Positions 46,533-55,793 of a stretch of 64,000 bases of DNA are shown here, one piece after another; positions within the stretch are counted from its first letter, which is position 1, and each line of letters begins with the position of its first letter. Source of the DNA: Niabella agricola (lineage in GTDB: Bacteria; Bacteroidota; Bacteroidia; Chitinophagales; Chitinophagaceae); NCBI RefSeq assembly GCF_021538615.1, contig NZ_JAJHIZ010000003.1:4340001-4404000 (forward strand), read 5' to 3'. Both the position numbers and the translations under genes were made by a program. Under the pieces are notes generated by a model. That model was not told where the DNA came from and searched no databases. It was given only the letters and a program-made list of their open reading frames with translations.

Positions 46533-49500
46533 ATGAAAAAAAAGAGAAGCGCTACGAAACTGCTGTTCCTGTTTCTATTCCTGTTTTCCTTTCCCGTTTT
46601 TTTGCTGGCACAAAAAAATGTACAGATAAAGGGAACCGTACTGGATGAAAAAGGCGACCCCATTTCGCAGGCTTCGGTAGCTCTAAAAGATTCTGATCGC
46701 GGAGCCATGACCGACTCTTCCGGCCGGTTTTCCATTCCGGTTCCTGATGGAAAAGGGACGCTGGTTTTTTCGGCTGTTGGCTTTGGGCCGTTTGAACAGG
46801 TGTTGAATGAGCAGCGGACCGTTAATGTAGTGCTCAAGCAGGCGTTGAACGACCTGGATGAAGTGATTGTTGTGGGGTACGGAACCCAGCGAAAGCGGGA
46901 TGTAACCGGGGCGATCAGTTCGATCACTGCGAAAACCATTGAAGAGAAGCAGCCCGTTTCCATCTTTGATGCGATACAAGGCGCAGCTCCCGGGGTACGG
47001 GTGATGTCGAACTCAGGGGCGCCGGGCGCCTCATCTGCAATTACCGTACGGGGGCTTTCTACACTATCAGATGCCGGGGTTAGCCCGCTTTATATTGTAG
47101 ACGGTGCACCGATGGACGATATTAATAATATCAACCCGAATGATGTACAATCCATTGAGATCCTGAAGGATGCGGCTTCCGCAGCCATTTACGGGGCCAG
47201 GTCGGCAAACGGAGTCGTGATCATTACCACTAAAAAAGGCGTATCAGAAAAACCCCAGATCACGGTGGGATACCTGCGCAGCTATAATAAACTTTCCAAC
47301 CGCATCTCGCAGGCAAACCGTTTGGAACGGCAGATGTTCGACCGTAAAGGAAACCTGGGGCTGGATCCCAAACCGGATGATTCTACCGCGTTTTCCAAGA
47401 ACTCTGATAACGATTACCAGGCGCTGATGACGCAAACCGCCGTGCGCAATCAGGTGGATGTAGGCGTGATGGGCGGTAGCAAAACCCTTAACTACTACAG
47501 CAGTTTGCAGTACCTGGATGAGACTGGTATCATGATCACCAGTTATAACAAACGGTTGTCGTTCCGTACGAATATAGATTATAAACCATCCAAGCGTTTT
47601 TCAATGGCAACCCGTGTTAATTTCGCTTACCAGAACCGGAATAACATCAGCGAAGGCAATATGCTGCAGCAGGCATTGCAACGGCCGCCGGGCATGGCCC
47701 TGTACCTTCCGGACGGAGAATATATCTATTTTAATGGAGGAAGAAGAAACCCGCTGGCAGAAGCCTATTTAAGAAAGGATGTTACACAAATTTACAGAGG
47801 GGTGATTTACCAGGGGTTTGACCTGAATGTATTGACAGGATTGAATTTGCATGCAGACGCATCTGCGGATATCCAGATTCAAAGAAGCAACTCGTTCGCT
47901 TCAAAATTACTGTCGAGCAGCAACCCGCCCATCAGCTCGGGATCAGATAACGCAACCCTGCCCATACGGTTGCAGGGAAATGTATTTGCCAACTATAAAA
48001 AGGCATTTTCCGGCGGGCATAATTTTTCGGCCATGGCGGGGATGAATATTGAGCGGGACCGGGAGGAAGAACTGAATATCCGGGGTACTTTTTTTGTAAC
48101 GGAAGCGGTTCAGACCTTGAACGCTGCAGGCCAGTATGATCTTACCAATGTGTATTCTACGGCAACACAGTCCTCGCTGGTCGGTTTTGTAGGCCGTGCA
48201 AGCTACGACTACCAGGGGCGCTACCTGCTGAATATAAATTTCAGAAGGGATGGGTCTTCTGTGTTCGGCCCGGAAAACCGCTGGGGTAACTTTCCTTCGG
48301 TTTCTGTTGGCTGGCGCATCAGCGATGAAAAATTCATGGCTTCCCTGCGGGAGGTGGTTACGGATGCCAAGCTGCGCCTTAGCTACGGAGCTACCGGTAA
48401 TTCCGGAATCGGGGATTATGATGCGGCACAGCAATACATCTTCGGAGGCTATTTTTATAATGGTGTAAGCGGGGTGCGTACCAATACCCGGATGGGCAAT
48501 CCGTTCCTGAAATGGGAATCGACCACGCAGAAAAATATTGGTTTGGATCTTACGCTTTGGAATGGACGCTTAAGCTTTACCGGAGATTATTATATCAAAC
48601 AGACATCGGACCTGCTTTACGACAGCCCGCTGCCTTTTGAAGTAGGTTTTCCGGGTAAGGCCCGTGTGAATGCAGGAGGTATTGAAAATAAGGGGATCGA
48701 GTTAATGGTTTCGGGATACCCGGTAAGAACCAAGGATTTCAACTGGCAAACAACCCTCAACTGGTCGAATGTCCGTAACCGCATCACAGATCTGCCCGTA
48801 GATTATATCGATGATATCTGGAGTGTACAAAAAGGAAAAGAAGCCGGAAACTTTTACGGTTATAAATTTTTAGGGATCTATGAGTATGATCAGTCCAATG
48901 CGTATACAGAAGATTACAAAACAAGGCTGACGCCCCAGTTTAAAAAAGATGATAAAGGCAATGTGATCATTGAAAAAAATAACCAGCCCATTCTGCTGGG
49001 ATACACGCTCCCGGATGGTACCGCCTATACGGGCGATGTAAAGCAATTAACAACCAATGGAGTGATATCCAAAGGCGGGGATGTGATTTGGCAGAATCTG
49101 CCGGATGCAAACGGCCTGTATGACGGCAATATCGGTAATGAAGACCGCCAGTTCCTGGGACATGGTCAGCCCCGCTGGAGCTTGGGTTGGGCAAACAGCC
49201 TGACCTATAAGGCATTTTCGCTTTCATTTAATTTTTATGGAAATTTTGGTAACTCTATTTATAATGAGAACCGCAGGAACCTGGCGTCTTTCTCTAACAA
49301 CAATACAACGCCGGATTCCTACTTTATTTTAAATATGTGGAAATACCCCGGACAAATTACCGATGCCTATATTGGTGGCGATAAAGCCGCAGATAACATG
49401 CGCAGGGGCGGAAGCCAATACCTGGAAAACGGCTCCTTCGTTCGCTTGCAAAGCCTTCGCGTAAGCTACCGGTTGCCTGCCCGGATCAGTAAAAAGGTTG

Positions 49501-49670
49501 CTTCAAAAAACTTTGTTGTATACGTTTATGGAAACAACCTTCTGACCTGGACCGATTACACCGGGTTTGATCCGGAGGTTTCGCAAATAAGCGTATTGAA
49601 ACCCGGTAACGATCCCGGGAAATATCCGCACAAACGGGAATTTGGAATGGGAGCGAACATTACATTTTAA
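46533..49670 (+). CDS. SusC/RagA-family TonB-dependent outer-membrane receptor
   Basis: Full-length SusC (1045 aa) at the head of the glycosidase-rich locus. Signal peptide ending in VFLLAQ, carboxypeptidase-like domain (about 28-105, GTVLDEKGDPISQASVAL), TonB box-like DEVIVVGYGTQRKRDVTG, plug (AIQGAAPGVRVMS, ITVRGLST, LYIVDGAPMD, VQSIEILKDAASAAIYGARSANG), and a barrel ending in FGMGANITF. ATG 46533 is chosen because it directly precedes the basic n-region MKKKRSATK; ATG 46518 is in frame and possible. It is divergent from the AraC-type regulator and followed after 13 bp by its SusD. Confidence 0.93.
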   Translation: MKKKRSATKLLFLFLFLFSFPVFLLAQKNVQIKGTVLDEKGDPISQASVALKDSDRGAMTDSSGRFSIPVPDGKGTLVFSAVGFGPFEQVLNEQRTVNVVLKQALNDLDEVIVVGYGTQRKRDVTGAISSITAKTIEEKQPVSIFDAIQGAAPGVRVMSNSGAPGASSAITVRGLSTLSDAGVSPLYIVDGAPMDDINNINPNDVQSIEILKDAASAAIYGARSANGVVIITTKKGVSEKPQITVGYLRSYNKLSNRISQANRLERQMFDRKGNLGLDPKPDDSTAFSKNSDNDYQALMTQTAVRNQVDVGVMGGSKTLNYYSSLQYLDETGIMITSYNKRLSFRTNIDYKPSKRFSMATRVNFAYQNRNNISEGNMLQQALQRPPGMALYLPDGEYIYFNGGRRNPLAEAYLRKDVTQIYRGVIYQGFDLNVLTGLNLHADASADIQIQRSNSFASKLLSSSNPPISSGSDNATLPIRLQGNVFANYKKAFSGGHNFSAMAGMNIERDREEELNIRGTFFVTEAVQTLNAAGQYDLTNVYSTATQSSLVGFVGRASYDYQGRYLLNINFRRDGSSVFGPENRWGNFPSVSVGWRISDEKFMASLREVVTDAKLRLSYGATGNSGIGDYDAAQQYIFGGYFYNGVSGVRTNTRMGNPFLKWESTTQKNIGLDLTLWNGRLSFTGDYYIKQTSDLLYDSPLPFEVGFPGKARVNAGGIENKGIELMVSGYPVRTKDFNWQTTLNWSNVRNRITDLPVDYIDDIWSVQKGKEAGNFYGYKFLGIYEYDQSNAYTEDYKTRLTPQFKKDDKGNVIIEKNNQPILLGYTLPDGTAYTGDVKQLTTNGVISKGGDVIWQNLPDANGLYDGNIGNEDRQFLGHGQPRWSLGWANSLTYKAFSLSFNFYGNFGNSIYNENRRNLASFSNNNTTPDSYFILNMWKYPGQITDAYIGGDKAADNMRRGGSQYLENGSFVRLQSLRVSYRLPARISKKVASKNFVVYVYGNNLLTWTDYTGFDPEVSQISVLKPGNDPGKYPHKREFGMGANITF

Positions 49671-49683
49671 TAAAGTTTGATTT

Positions 49684-51246
49684 ATGAAAAAGATAAAAAT
49701 AATTGTTACCACGATCTGTCTTTTCGGACTGCTGATGAGCCTCACCTATTGCAAAAAGTTTTTACAGCAGGATCCGATCTCAACGGTAGCGCCGGATAAA
49801 TTCTGGAAGGATAAAAATGACGCAGCCACGTGGATGGCCGGTATCTATAACCAGATACAAACAACATTAAGCAGTGCGTTTTTCGACTGGGGAGAAGTAC
49901 GCTCCGATAATGTGCGGGTAGGGGGAACAGGAAATGCGCAGCAAACCATGATCTCGAATACGCTTTCGGGCAATGATGCCGACATCAATGGCATTACTAC
50001 CTGGACGAACCTGTATACCACGATTTCCCTGTGTAATTACGGTATCAAATACTTCCCGGGAATGATCGAGTCCAATGCCGACGGAGGTGCCGCAGTTTAC
50101 CGCGATTACCTTGGACAATGTTATGCACTGCGTGCCCTGATGTATTTCTATGGCCTTAGGATTTGGGGAAAATTACCTTTGCTGACGGCTCCCATTGAAA
50201 ACCTGAGCCAGGAAACGGAAGTAGCGCGGTCGCCTGTAGGTCAGGTACGTGCAAGGATTGAAAGCGATATTGACTCTTCGCTGCTGCTGATCAGCAGCGT
50301 TACCACGCAGCGCTTTTATATGCAAAAGGCTGCAGTATATGCCTTACAGACCGATGTAGCCATGTGGTTCCAGGATTATAACAAGGCGTTAACGGCATCA
50401 CAGAATTGCATCACGGAAAGTAAATGCCAGTTGGTAACCAATATTGCAGACTGGAAGAACATATTTCTAACGCCGGCTACCTCCTCTGAAGCGATCTTTA
50501 ATCTTTTCTGGTCAGTTATCGAAAGAGGAAATGGTGTGGGCGTTTGCTCAAAAGTAGGGTCTGCTTCCAATACCAACCAGTATGAGCCCCGTACCTTTAT
50601 CTGGCAGCGACTCAAGGACCGCGTAGATCCGATAAGCGGGAAATCGATCGACGGTCGTTTCTGGGCCATCTTTGACACGCTTTCCTACAACACGGCGGAG
50701 GCATATGACGCTGCGGTAGCGCAGATGGGTAAATACTCTCCCTGGAAAGCCAATGCCCCCATCGGTACCGGCTTTACCTTCCAGGGGAATTCGGATTGCA
50801 GCGTGGCGATTCCAATCTATCGCTTTGCAGACGTACTCTTGCTGCGGGCGGAAGCGCTGGCGCATACCAACAAATACCAGGACGCCCTGGATATCGTAAA
50901 CAATATCCGCAAACGTGTAGGGTATACCGTAACCGCCAAGCTGGCAGATTATTCAGGAGATATTACCTCCGGCATCGAACGGACCATTCTGGAAGAACGC
51001 CAGTTGGAACTGATCGGAGAGGGGAAACGTTGGTTCGATTTGTGCCGTATCGGCAAAATATATGATTATACCGATAACGGGTATGGTTATTTAAGAGAGA
51101 CGATGAACCCCATACTGGCCGGCACCACCGGCGGAATTCAGTTCTCCGGTGCGAACATGGGCCGGGTTTTATTTCCGATTAATTCGGCAGCATTCAATGC
51201 CAATCATAAACTATTGGGAGATCAGAATCCTCCTTACGACGAGTAA
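49684..51246 (+). CDS. SusD/RagB-family nutrient-binding outer-membrane lipoprotein
   Basis: SusD partner (520 aa) of the preceding SusC. Lipobox SLTYC (Cys23) followed by KKFLQQDPISTVAPDKFWKD, a typical SusD opening. The TPR-like helices carry YLGQCYALRALMYFYGLRIWGKLPL, and the C-terminal signature reads ILEERQLELIGEGKRWFDLCRIG. It binds the glycan at the surface and acts as the SusC lid. It is followed after 26 bp by a FAS1 lipoprotein. Confidence 0.93.
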   Translation: MKKIKIIVTTICLFGLLMSLTYCKKFLQQDPISTVAPDKFWKDKNDAATWMAGIYNQIQTTLSSAFFDWGEVRSDNVRVGGTGNAQQTMISNTLSGNDADINGITTWTNLYTTISLCNYGIKYFPGMIESNADGGAAVYRDYLGQCYALRALMYFYGLRIWGKLPLLTAPIENLSQETEVARSPVGQVRARIESDIDSSLLLISSVTTQRFYMQKAAVYALQTDVAMWFQDYNKALTASQNCITESKCQLVTNIADWKNIFLTPATSSEAIFNLFWSVIERGNGVGVCSKVGSASNTNQYEPRTFIWQRLKDRVDPISGKSIDGRFWAIFDTLSYNTAEAYDAAVAQMGKYSPWKANAPIGTGFTFQGNSDCSVAIPIYRFADVLLLRAEALAHTNKYQDALDIVNNIRKRVGYTVTAKLADYSGDITSGIERTILEERQLELIGEGKRWFDLCRIGKIYDYTDNGYGYLRETMNPILAGTTGGIQFSGANMGRVLFPINSAAFNANHKLLGDQNPPYDE

Positions 51247-51272
51247 TTACTGTTTATCTTAAAAATGACATT

Positions 51273-51998
51273 ATGCGTTATCTTAAATTATATACAGCAT
51301 TTGCATTATGCACGGGAATCTTGCTGGCAGGTTGCAATAAGTTACAAAACGGCTATGACTACAAAAAATCGTTTTATAACACCAATCTGAATATGAGTGT
51401 GATGGACTTTATGAAATCGCGGCCGGATCTTTTTTCAGGTATGCTGGCGGCCATCGACTATGTAGATCAGGATCCCCGGTTTAAGGATGTAAAGGAAATG
51501 TATGCAACCAACGGGAATACCTTTTTATTGTTAAGCAATAATGCACTCATTAATCTCGAAGATGCCAATAGTTATTGGGTGATCAATACAGTGCAGCAAC
51601 CTTACCCGGGAAAACCAGACAGCATTGTTACGATGCGTGGTTCGGACTGGTCACAATACAGCCGCGATACCATCGCCAATTTACTGCGATATCATGTGAT
51701 TAAGGGAACTCAAACCTATTCTACCTTAAATTCAAAACCCCGCTGGGTAGAAACCCTGGCATACAGCAGTTCCAATGATTCTGCCAGGGTATACCTGTAC
51801 CTCGAAAATGTACGGGAAGCCAATCTGCGTATCAATAACTACAACGGAGTTCCTACCATTTATAAGGCAACAAATATTGCGGCCAACTGGGTAAACATTG
51901 CGCCCCGTACGCCAGATCTGCATGCTACCAATGGCGTGGTGCATGTGATGAACCGCTGGCTGTTTGAGCCTACCCGTCAAGCGATAAAGGATAATTAA
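51273..51998 (+). CDS. FAS1 (fasciclin)-domain lipoprotein
   Basis: A 241-aa lipoprotein (LLAGC, Cys21, then NKLQNGYDYKKS). The FAS1 marks are NTFLLLSNNALINL in the opening segment, IANLLRYHVIKGT in the middle (the 'YHVI' block), and a clear closing HATNGVVHVMNRWL with the NGxVH histidine. It is the third FAS1 lipoprotein in the window that directly follows a SusCD pair. Role inferred as an accessory binding or adhesion component of the complex at the outer membrane. Confidence 0.78.
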   Translation: MRYLKLYTAFALCTGILLAGCNKLQNGYDYKKSFYNTNLNMSVMDFMKSRPDLFSGMLAAIDYVDQDPRFKDVKEMYATNGNTFLLLSNNALINLEDANSYWVINTVQQPYPGKPDSIVTMRGSDWSQYSRDTIANLLRYHVIKGTQTYSTLNSKPRWVETLAYSSSNDSARVYLYLENVREANLRINNYNGVPTIYKATNIAANWVNIAPRTPDLHATNGVVHVMNRWLFEPTRQAIKDN

Positions 51999-52018
51999 TT
52001 TCGACAAATCTTTATTTT

Positions 52019-53095
52019 ATGAATAAGATAATCAACTGTTTTTCTATAATCATCTGTGCTGCGTTGCTGTTCTCCTGCAAAAAAAATGCAGATATCCAGA
52101 TCCAGTCGTTAAGCAAATCGGGTGAAGAATTTTATTTTGGAGAAAGAGTGCCGGTTTGGGCCGCCACTTCGGGCGATAAGGACGGCATCAGTTATCAATG
52201 GTCGGCTACCGGCGGTTCCTTTGATGGGTTCCGCACACAGAACCTTTTTGAAAACCTGTGGATCGCCCCCAATCAGCCCGGCGAATACACTATAACGGCA
52301 AAGGCAAAGAACGGAGGCGACAATTCCTCACGGTCTACCGTAATGAAAGTAACGCGTTATTATTTTGATGAATTCCAAAGTGCCTATACATTTAATGGTA
52401 ATGGTTGGAGCACCAGCAATGTAGTAACGCCCATCGTACTTAAAAATGATGTAGATCCTGCAAAGTCGACAGCAGAGCTTACTGCCAGCTCCAGCAGTGC
52501 GCCCAATATCCGCAGATCCTTGAACCTGGCTGATCTGAAGATTCCGTTTTCCATTCGGACAAAAATGGGATGGAAGAGCTTTTTCAGATCCGGGCAATCG
52601 GTTTATATCGGGTTGAGTTTTGTGCAGCCCGCAAGCACTATAACCCCCTATATCCGTGAAATACGCTGGGAGCTCTGGCCTACGAATGATTATACAAAAA
52701 CAAACAACTACCGGATGCGGTATGAAACCTTTATACCTGCTACCAATACCTCTCTATGGAGCGATAGCAGTGCTTTTTCCAAAACGTATGCGCTGGATTC
52801 TACCAGTGGAAAAAACCCGCTATTTTCCATGAAAGACGGCCAGTTGAAAACGTTTACGTTCTCCCTGGATAAGGACAATGTCTTTTCAGCATATGTCGAT
52901 GGCACGCTTTGGTTCAGCAGCAATGGTATCAGGAACTGGCTCGCGGATATGAAGGCGAAATATCCGGGATTTGCAGATCCGCTTGCAAAGGAATACCGGA
53001 TTACCTTTCCTTCAAAATCGGGGAGCACGGGAACCACGATTTTCCTGAAAAGCGTCTATATGAACGATGATGGCACGCAGTTAAATAATCCATAA
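52019..53095 (+). CDS. Surface lipoprotein with PKD-like and LamG-like domains
   Basis: A 358-aa lipoprotein (LLFSC, Cys20, then KKNADIQ). Residues about 30-112 are PKD/Ig-like (FGERVPVWAATSGDKDG, YQWSATGGSF, PGEYTITAKAKN). Residues about 120-358 are a jelly-roll-like domain (FNGNGWSTS, IREIRWELWPTN, LKTFTFSLDKDNVFSAYVDGTLW), which resembles a LamG/concanavalin binding module. No catalytic residues stand out. The position between the FAS1 gene and the glycosidases suggests a SusE/F-like surface glycan-binding protein of this locus (inference). Confidence 0.65.
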   Translation: MNKIINCFSIIICAALLFSCKKNADIQIQSLSKSGEEFYFGERVPVWAATSGDKDGISYQWSATGGSFDGFRTQNLFENLWIAPNQPGEYTITAKAKNGGDNSSRSTVMKVTRYYFDEFQSAYTFNGNGWSTSNVVTPIVLKNDVDPAKSTAELTASSSSAPNIRRSLNLADLKIPFSIRTKMGWKSFFRSGQSVYIGLSFVQPASTITPYIREIRWELWPTNDYTKTNNYRMRYETFIPATNTSLWSDSSAFSKTYALDSTSGKNPLFSMKDGQLKTFTFSLDKDNVFSAYVDGTLWFSSNGIRNWLADMKAKYPGFADPLAKEYRITFPSKSGSTGTTIFLKSVYMNDDGTQLNNP

Positions 53096-53176
53096 CAGGC
53101 ACGATACGTTCATAGTGGGTTCGGCAGAAGCGTGTAACGGAATCATAAAAGAATAAAATTGCGCATTCAAATCGGT

Positions 53177-55645
53177 ATGGTGAAACGTAAAATTGGTTTA
53201 AACTGTTTGCTGATCCTGTTTATAACGGTTCAGCAGACTTTCGGACAACAATCTATCCGGCTAAACAATCACTGGCAGTTCCTGAAACAGGACCTGGGCG
53301 GTATCTGGGAGGCCGTACGCCCCGTAAAAGAGGGGAATCCCGAAAGCGTTCCGTTGTGGACCGAGGTGACCTTGCCGCATTGTGTAAATGCCCGGGATGC
53401 CGTGGACCCCGATGAGAATTATTACCAGGGCCCGGCATGGTACCGTACGCAGCTCGCTATTAAAAATCCTTATGCAAACGGACGCACCCTGCTGCATTTT
53501 GAAGGCGCCGGGCAAAAAACCGAAGTGTATGTGTACACAACCAAAGTGGCCACGCATGTAGGCGGCTATGATGAATGGACCGCCGATATTACCGATGCGG
53601 TAAATGCGTTCCTGAAACAGGACAGCCTGGTAAAACAATTTAAGGGGAAAGTGCCGGTGTCCATTCGCTGTGATAATACACGCGACCTGGAAATGATTCC
53701 TTCCGATCTTTCGGATTTTAATCTCTATGGAGGTCTGTACCGGTATCTCAACCTCGTGTATGTACCTGCTGTATCGCTGGATAAAGTATTTGCTGAGGCG
53801 GTAACGGGTAAAGATGGAAAAACAGGTACTGTCACTGTACGCGCCCGGTTATATAATCCGGCGAACATTACCGGTGAAGCGGAAATGACCCTGCAGTTGC
53901 TGGATCCCCAAGGTAAAGAGATACAGGCGATCCAAAAGAAGTGCAGGTCCTTGAACGGCGAGCACCGCTTTGATGAACTAAAAGTAATCCGGCCCCAGTT
54001 ATGGTCGCCCGAAACACCCGTGCTGTACACCCTGGTAACAACGATCCGCACTTCAGCTGGTATATACGAACAAAAAACCAAAATCGGGTTCCGGGACTTT
54101 GAATTTGTAAAGCACGGTCCCTTTCTCCTCAATGGAAAACGGCTGTTACTGAGAGGTACGCACCGCCACGAAGATCATGCCGGTGTGGCAGCTGCCATGA
54201 CTGAAAACATGATGCGGGAGGAAATGATCTCCATGAAAGAAATGGGGGTGAACTTTATCCGGCTGGGACACTACCAGCAATCGCGGATTATTCTGAATTT
54301 ATGCGACAGCCTGGGCATCCTGGTATGGGAAGAAATTCCCTGGTGCCGGGGCGGTTTGGGTGGAGACTTGTATAAGGAACAGGCACGGCGCATGCTCACC
54401 AACATGATCGAACAGCATTACAACCATCCTTCGGTAATCATCTGGGGGTTGGGGAATGAAAACGATTGGCCGGGCGATTTTCCGGACTTTGATAAAGAAA
54501 AGATCCGGCAGTTTATGAAGGAACTGAACGACCTTTCGCACCGGCTGGACCCCTCACGTAAAACCGCCATCAGGCGTTGTGATTTTTGTAAAGACATTGT
54601 AGATGTGTATTCTCCTTCCATCTGGGCTGGCTGGTACCGGGGCATCTATACGGAATATAAGGAAGTAACCAGGTCTGAATTTGATAAGGTGGATCACTTC
54701 CTGCATGTAGAATGGGGCGGCGATAGTCATGCCGGAAGGCATTCTGAAAACCCGGATAAATCCTTACAAAATATCAAGGCAACCGGCGCAGCGGATGAAC
54801 GGGCCGGGGATGCTTCTTTGTACGGCGGTGCGGCAAGAGCCTCCAAGGACGGCGACTGGAGCGAGACCTATATCTGCAACCTGGTAGACTGGCATTTGAA
54901 AGAACAGGAAACCATGCCCTGGCTCACTGGAACAGCGCAGTGGCCCTTTAAAGATTTTTCAACCCCGGTGCGGCCGGATAATCCCATCCCGTATATGAAC
55001 CAGAAAGGTGTAGTGGAACGGGACCTTACCAAAAAAGAAGCCTACTATGTGTTTCAGTCTTACTGGACGGGGAAGCCCATGGCGCATATTTACGGGCATA
55101 GCTGGCCGGTGCGCTGGGGGAATGAAGGGGAGGAAAAGATGATCAAAGTGTATTCCAATTGTGATGTTGCGGAACTGTATGTGAACGGTAAATCCCTTGG
55201 TGTTAAGAAAAGAAACAGCCAGGATTTTCCGGCTGCCGGTCTGCGTTGGAATGTGCCGTTAAAAAAAGGACAATATGAAGTGAAGGTAGTGGCCAAAAAA
55301 GGAAAGGAAACGGTTACCGATACCATTCGTTTTGAATACCAGACGGGGAAATGGGCAAAACCTGCGCGTTTGGAATTAACAAAGATAAAAGAAGAAAATG
55401 GAGTGGTTACGCTGCAGGCGCAGTTGATGGATGATAAAGGCATACGCTGCCTCGATGCAATGGACTGGATCCGTTTTGGATTAACAGGCGATGGCCGGTT
55501 GCTGGATGACCTTGGTACCTCCTCGGGATCGAGGTATGTGCAGCTATATAACGGCCGGGCACTGATCAGCGTAGCGAAAGGGAAAGACCGGGCAGTGTTA
55601 AGCGCAAGATCGGGTAAATTACCCCTGGCATTCCTGGATCTGTAA
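53177..55645 (+). CDS. Glycoside hydrolase family 2 (beta-galactosidase-like), DUF4982-containing
   Basis: An 822-aa exo-glycosidase with a plain signal peptide (TVQQTFGQQ), so periplasmic. Order: jelly-roll sugar-binding domain (WTEVTLPHCVNARDAVDPDENYY; WYRTQLAI), immunoglobulin-like domain (to about 320), TIM barrel with RGTHRHEDHAGVAAAM, MKEMGVNFIRLGHY, acid/base motif IWGLGNEN (Glu428) and nucleophile segment HVEWGGDSH (Glu512). It ends with DUF4982 and another Ig-like domain (ELYVNGKSLGVKKR; IRFGLTGDGRLLD). Such enzymes usually remove beta-galactose or beta-glucuronate; which one cannot be told from sequence. ATG 53177 is preferred to the upstream TTG at 53159. Confidence 0.88.
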   Translation: MVKRKIGLNCLLILFITVQQTFGQQSIRLNNHWQFLKQDLGGIWEAVRPVKEGNPESVPLWTEVTLPHCVNARDAVDPDENYYQGPAWYRTQLAIKNPYANGRTLLHFEGAGQKTEVYVYTTKVATHVGGYDEWTADITDAVNAFLKQDSLVKQFKGKVPVSIRCDNTRDLEMIPSDLSDFNLYGGLYRYLNLVYVPAVSLDKVFAEAVTGKDGKTGTVTVRARLYNPANITGEAEMTLQLLDPQGKEIQAIQKKCRSLNGEHRFDELKVIRPQLWSPETPVLYTLVTTIRTSAGIYEQKTKIGFRDFEFVKHGPFLLNGKRLLLRGTHRHEDHAGVAAAMTENMMREEMISMKEMGVNFIRLGHYQQSRIILNLCDSLGILVWEEIPWCRGGLGGDLYKEQARRMLTNMIEQHYNHPSVIIWGLGNENDWPGDFPDFDKEKIRQFMKELNDLSHRLDPSRKTAIRRCDFCKDIVDVYSPSIWAGWYRGIYTEYKEVTRSEFDKVDHFLHVEWGGDSHAGRHSENPDKSLQNIKATGAADERAGDASLYGGAARASKDGDWSETYICNLVDWHLKEQETMPWLTGTAQWPFKDFSTPVRPDNPIPYMNQKGVVERDLTKKEAYYVFQSYWTGKPMAHIYGHSWPVRWGNEGEEKMIKVYSNCDVAELYVNGKSLGVKKRNSQDFPAAGLRWNVPLKKGQYEVKVVAKKGKETVTDTIRFEYQTGKWAKPARLELTKIKEENGVVTLQAQLMDDKGIRCLDAMDWIRFGLTGDGRLLDDLGTSSGSRYVQLYNGRALISVAKGKDRAVLSARSGKLPLAFLDL

Positions 55646-55671
55646 GAACCGGAGGAAACTATTAAGCAGAA

Positions 55672-55782
55672 CCTCATAGGGGCAATATATTGATAGCATA
55701 TATTTTTAACGTAACACAAAGCCCCGTAGGGGCGACGGATTCGGAGATCCGATTTTTAAAATAAAATAGAGTCCGTAGGGAC
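55672..55782. repeat. Three short hairpin repeats in the GH2-GH95 gap
   Basis: Three related units lie about 50 bp apart: CCTCATAGGGG (55672-55682), GCCCCGTAGGGGC (55721-55733) and GTCCGTAGGGAC (55771-55782). Each is a small stem around a GTA/ATA centre. Copies 2 and 3 differ at stem positions but keep the pairing (C-G changed to T-A). The last unit ends 11 bp before the GH95 ATG. Such 'CCGTAGGG' units recur between genes in many Bacteroidota genomes. Confidence 0.5.
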
Positions 55783-55793
55783 GGTATATAGAA

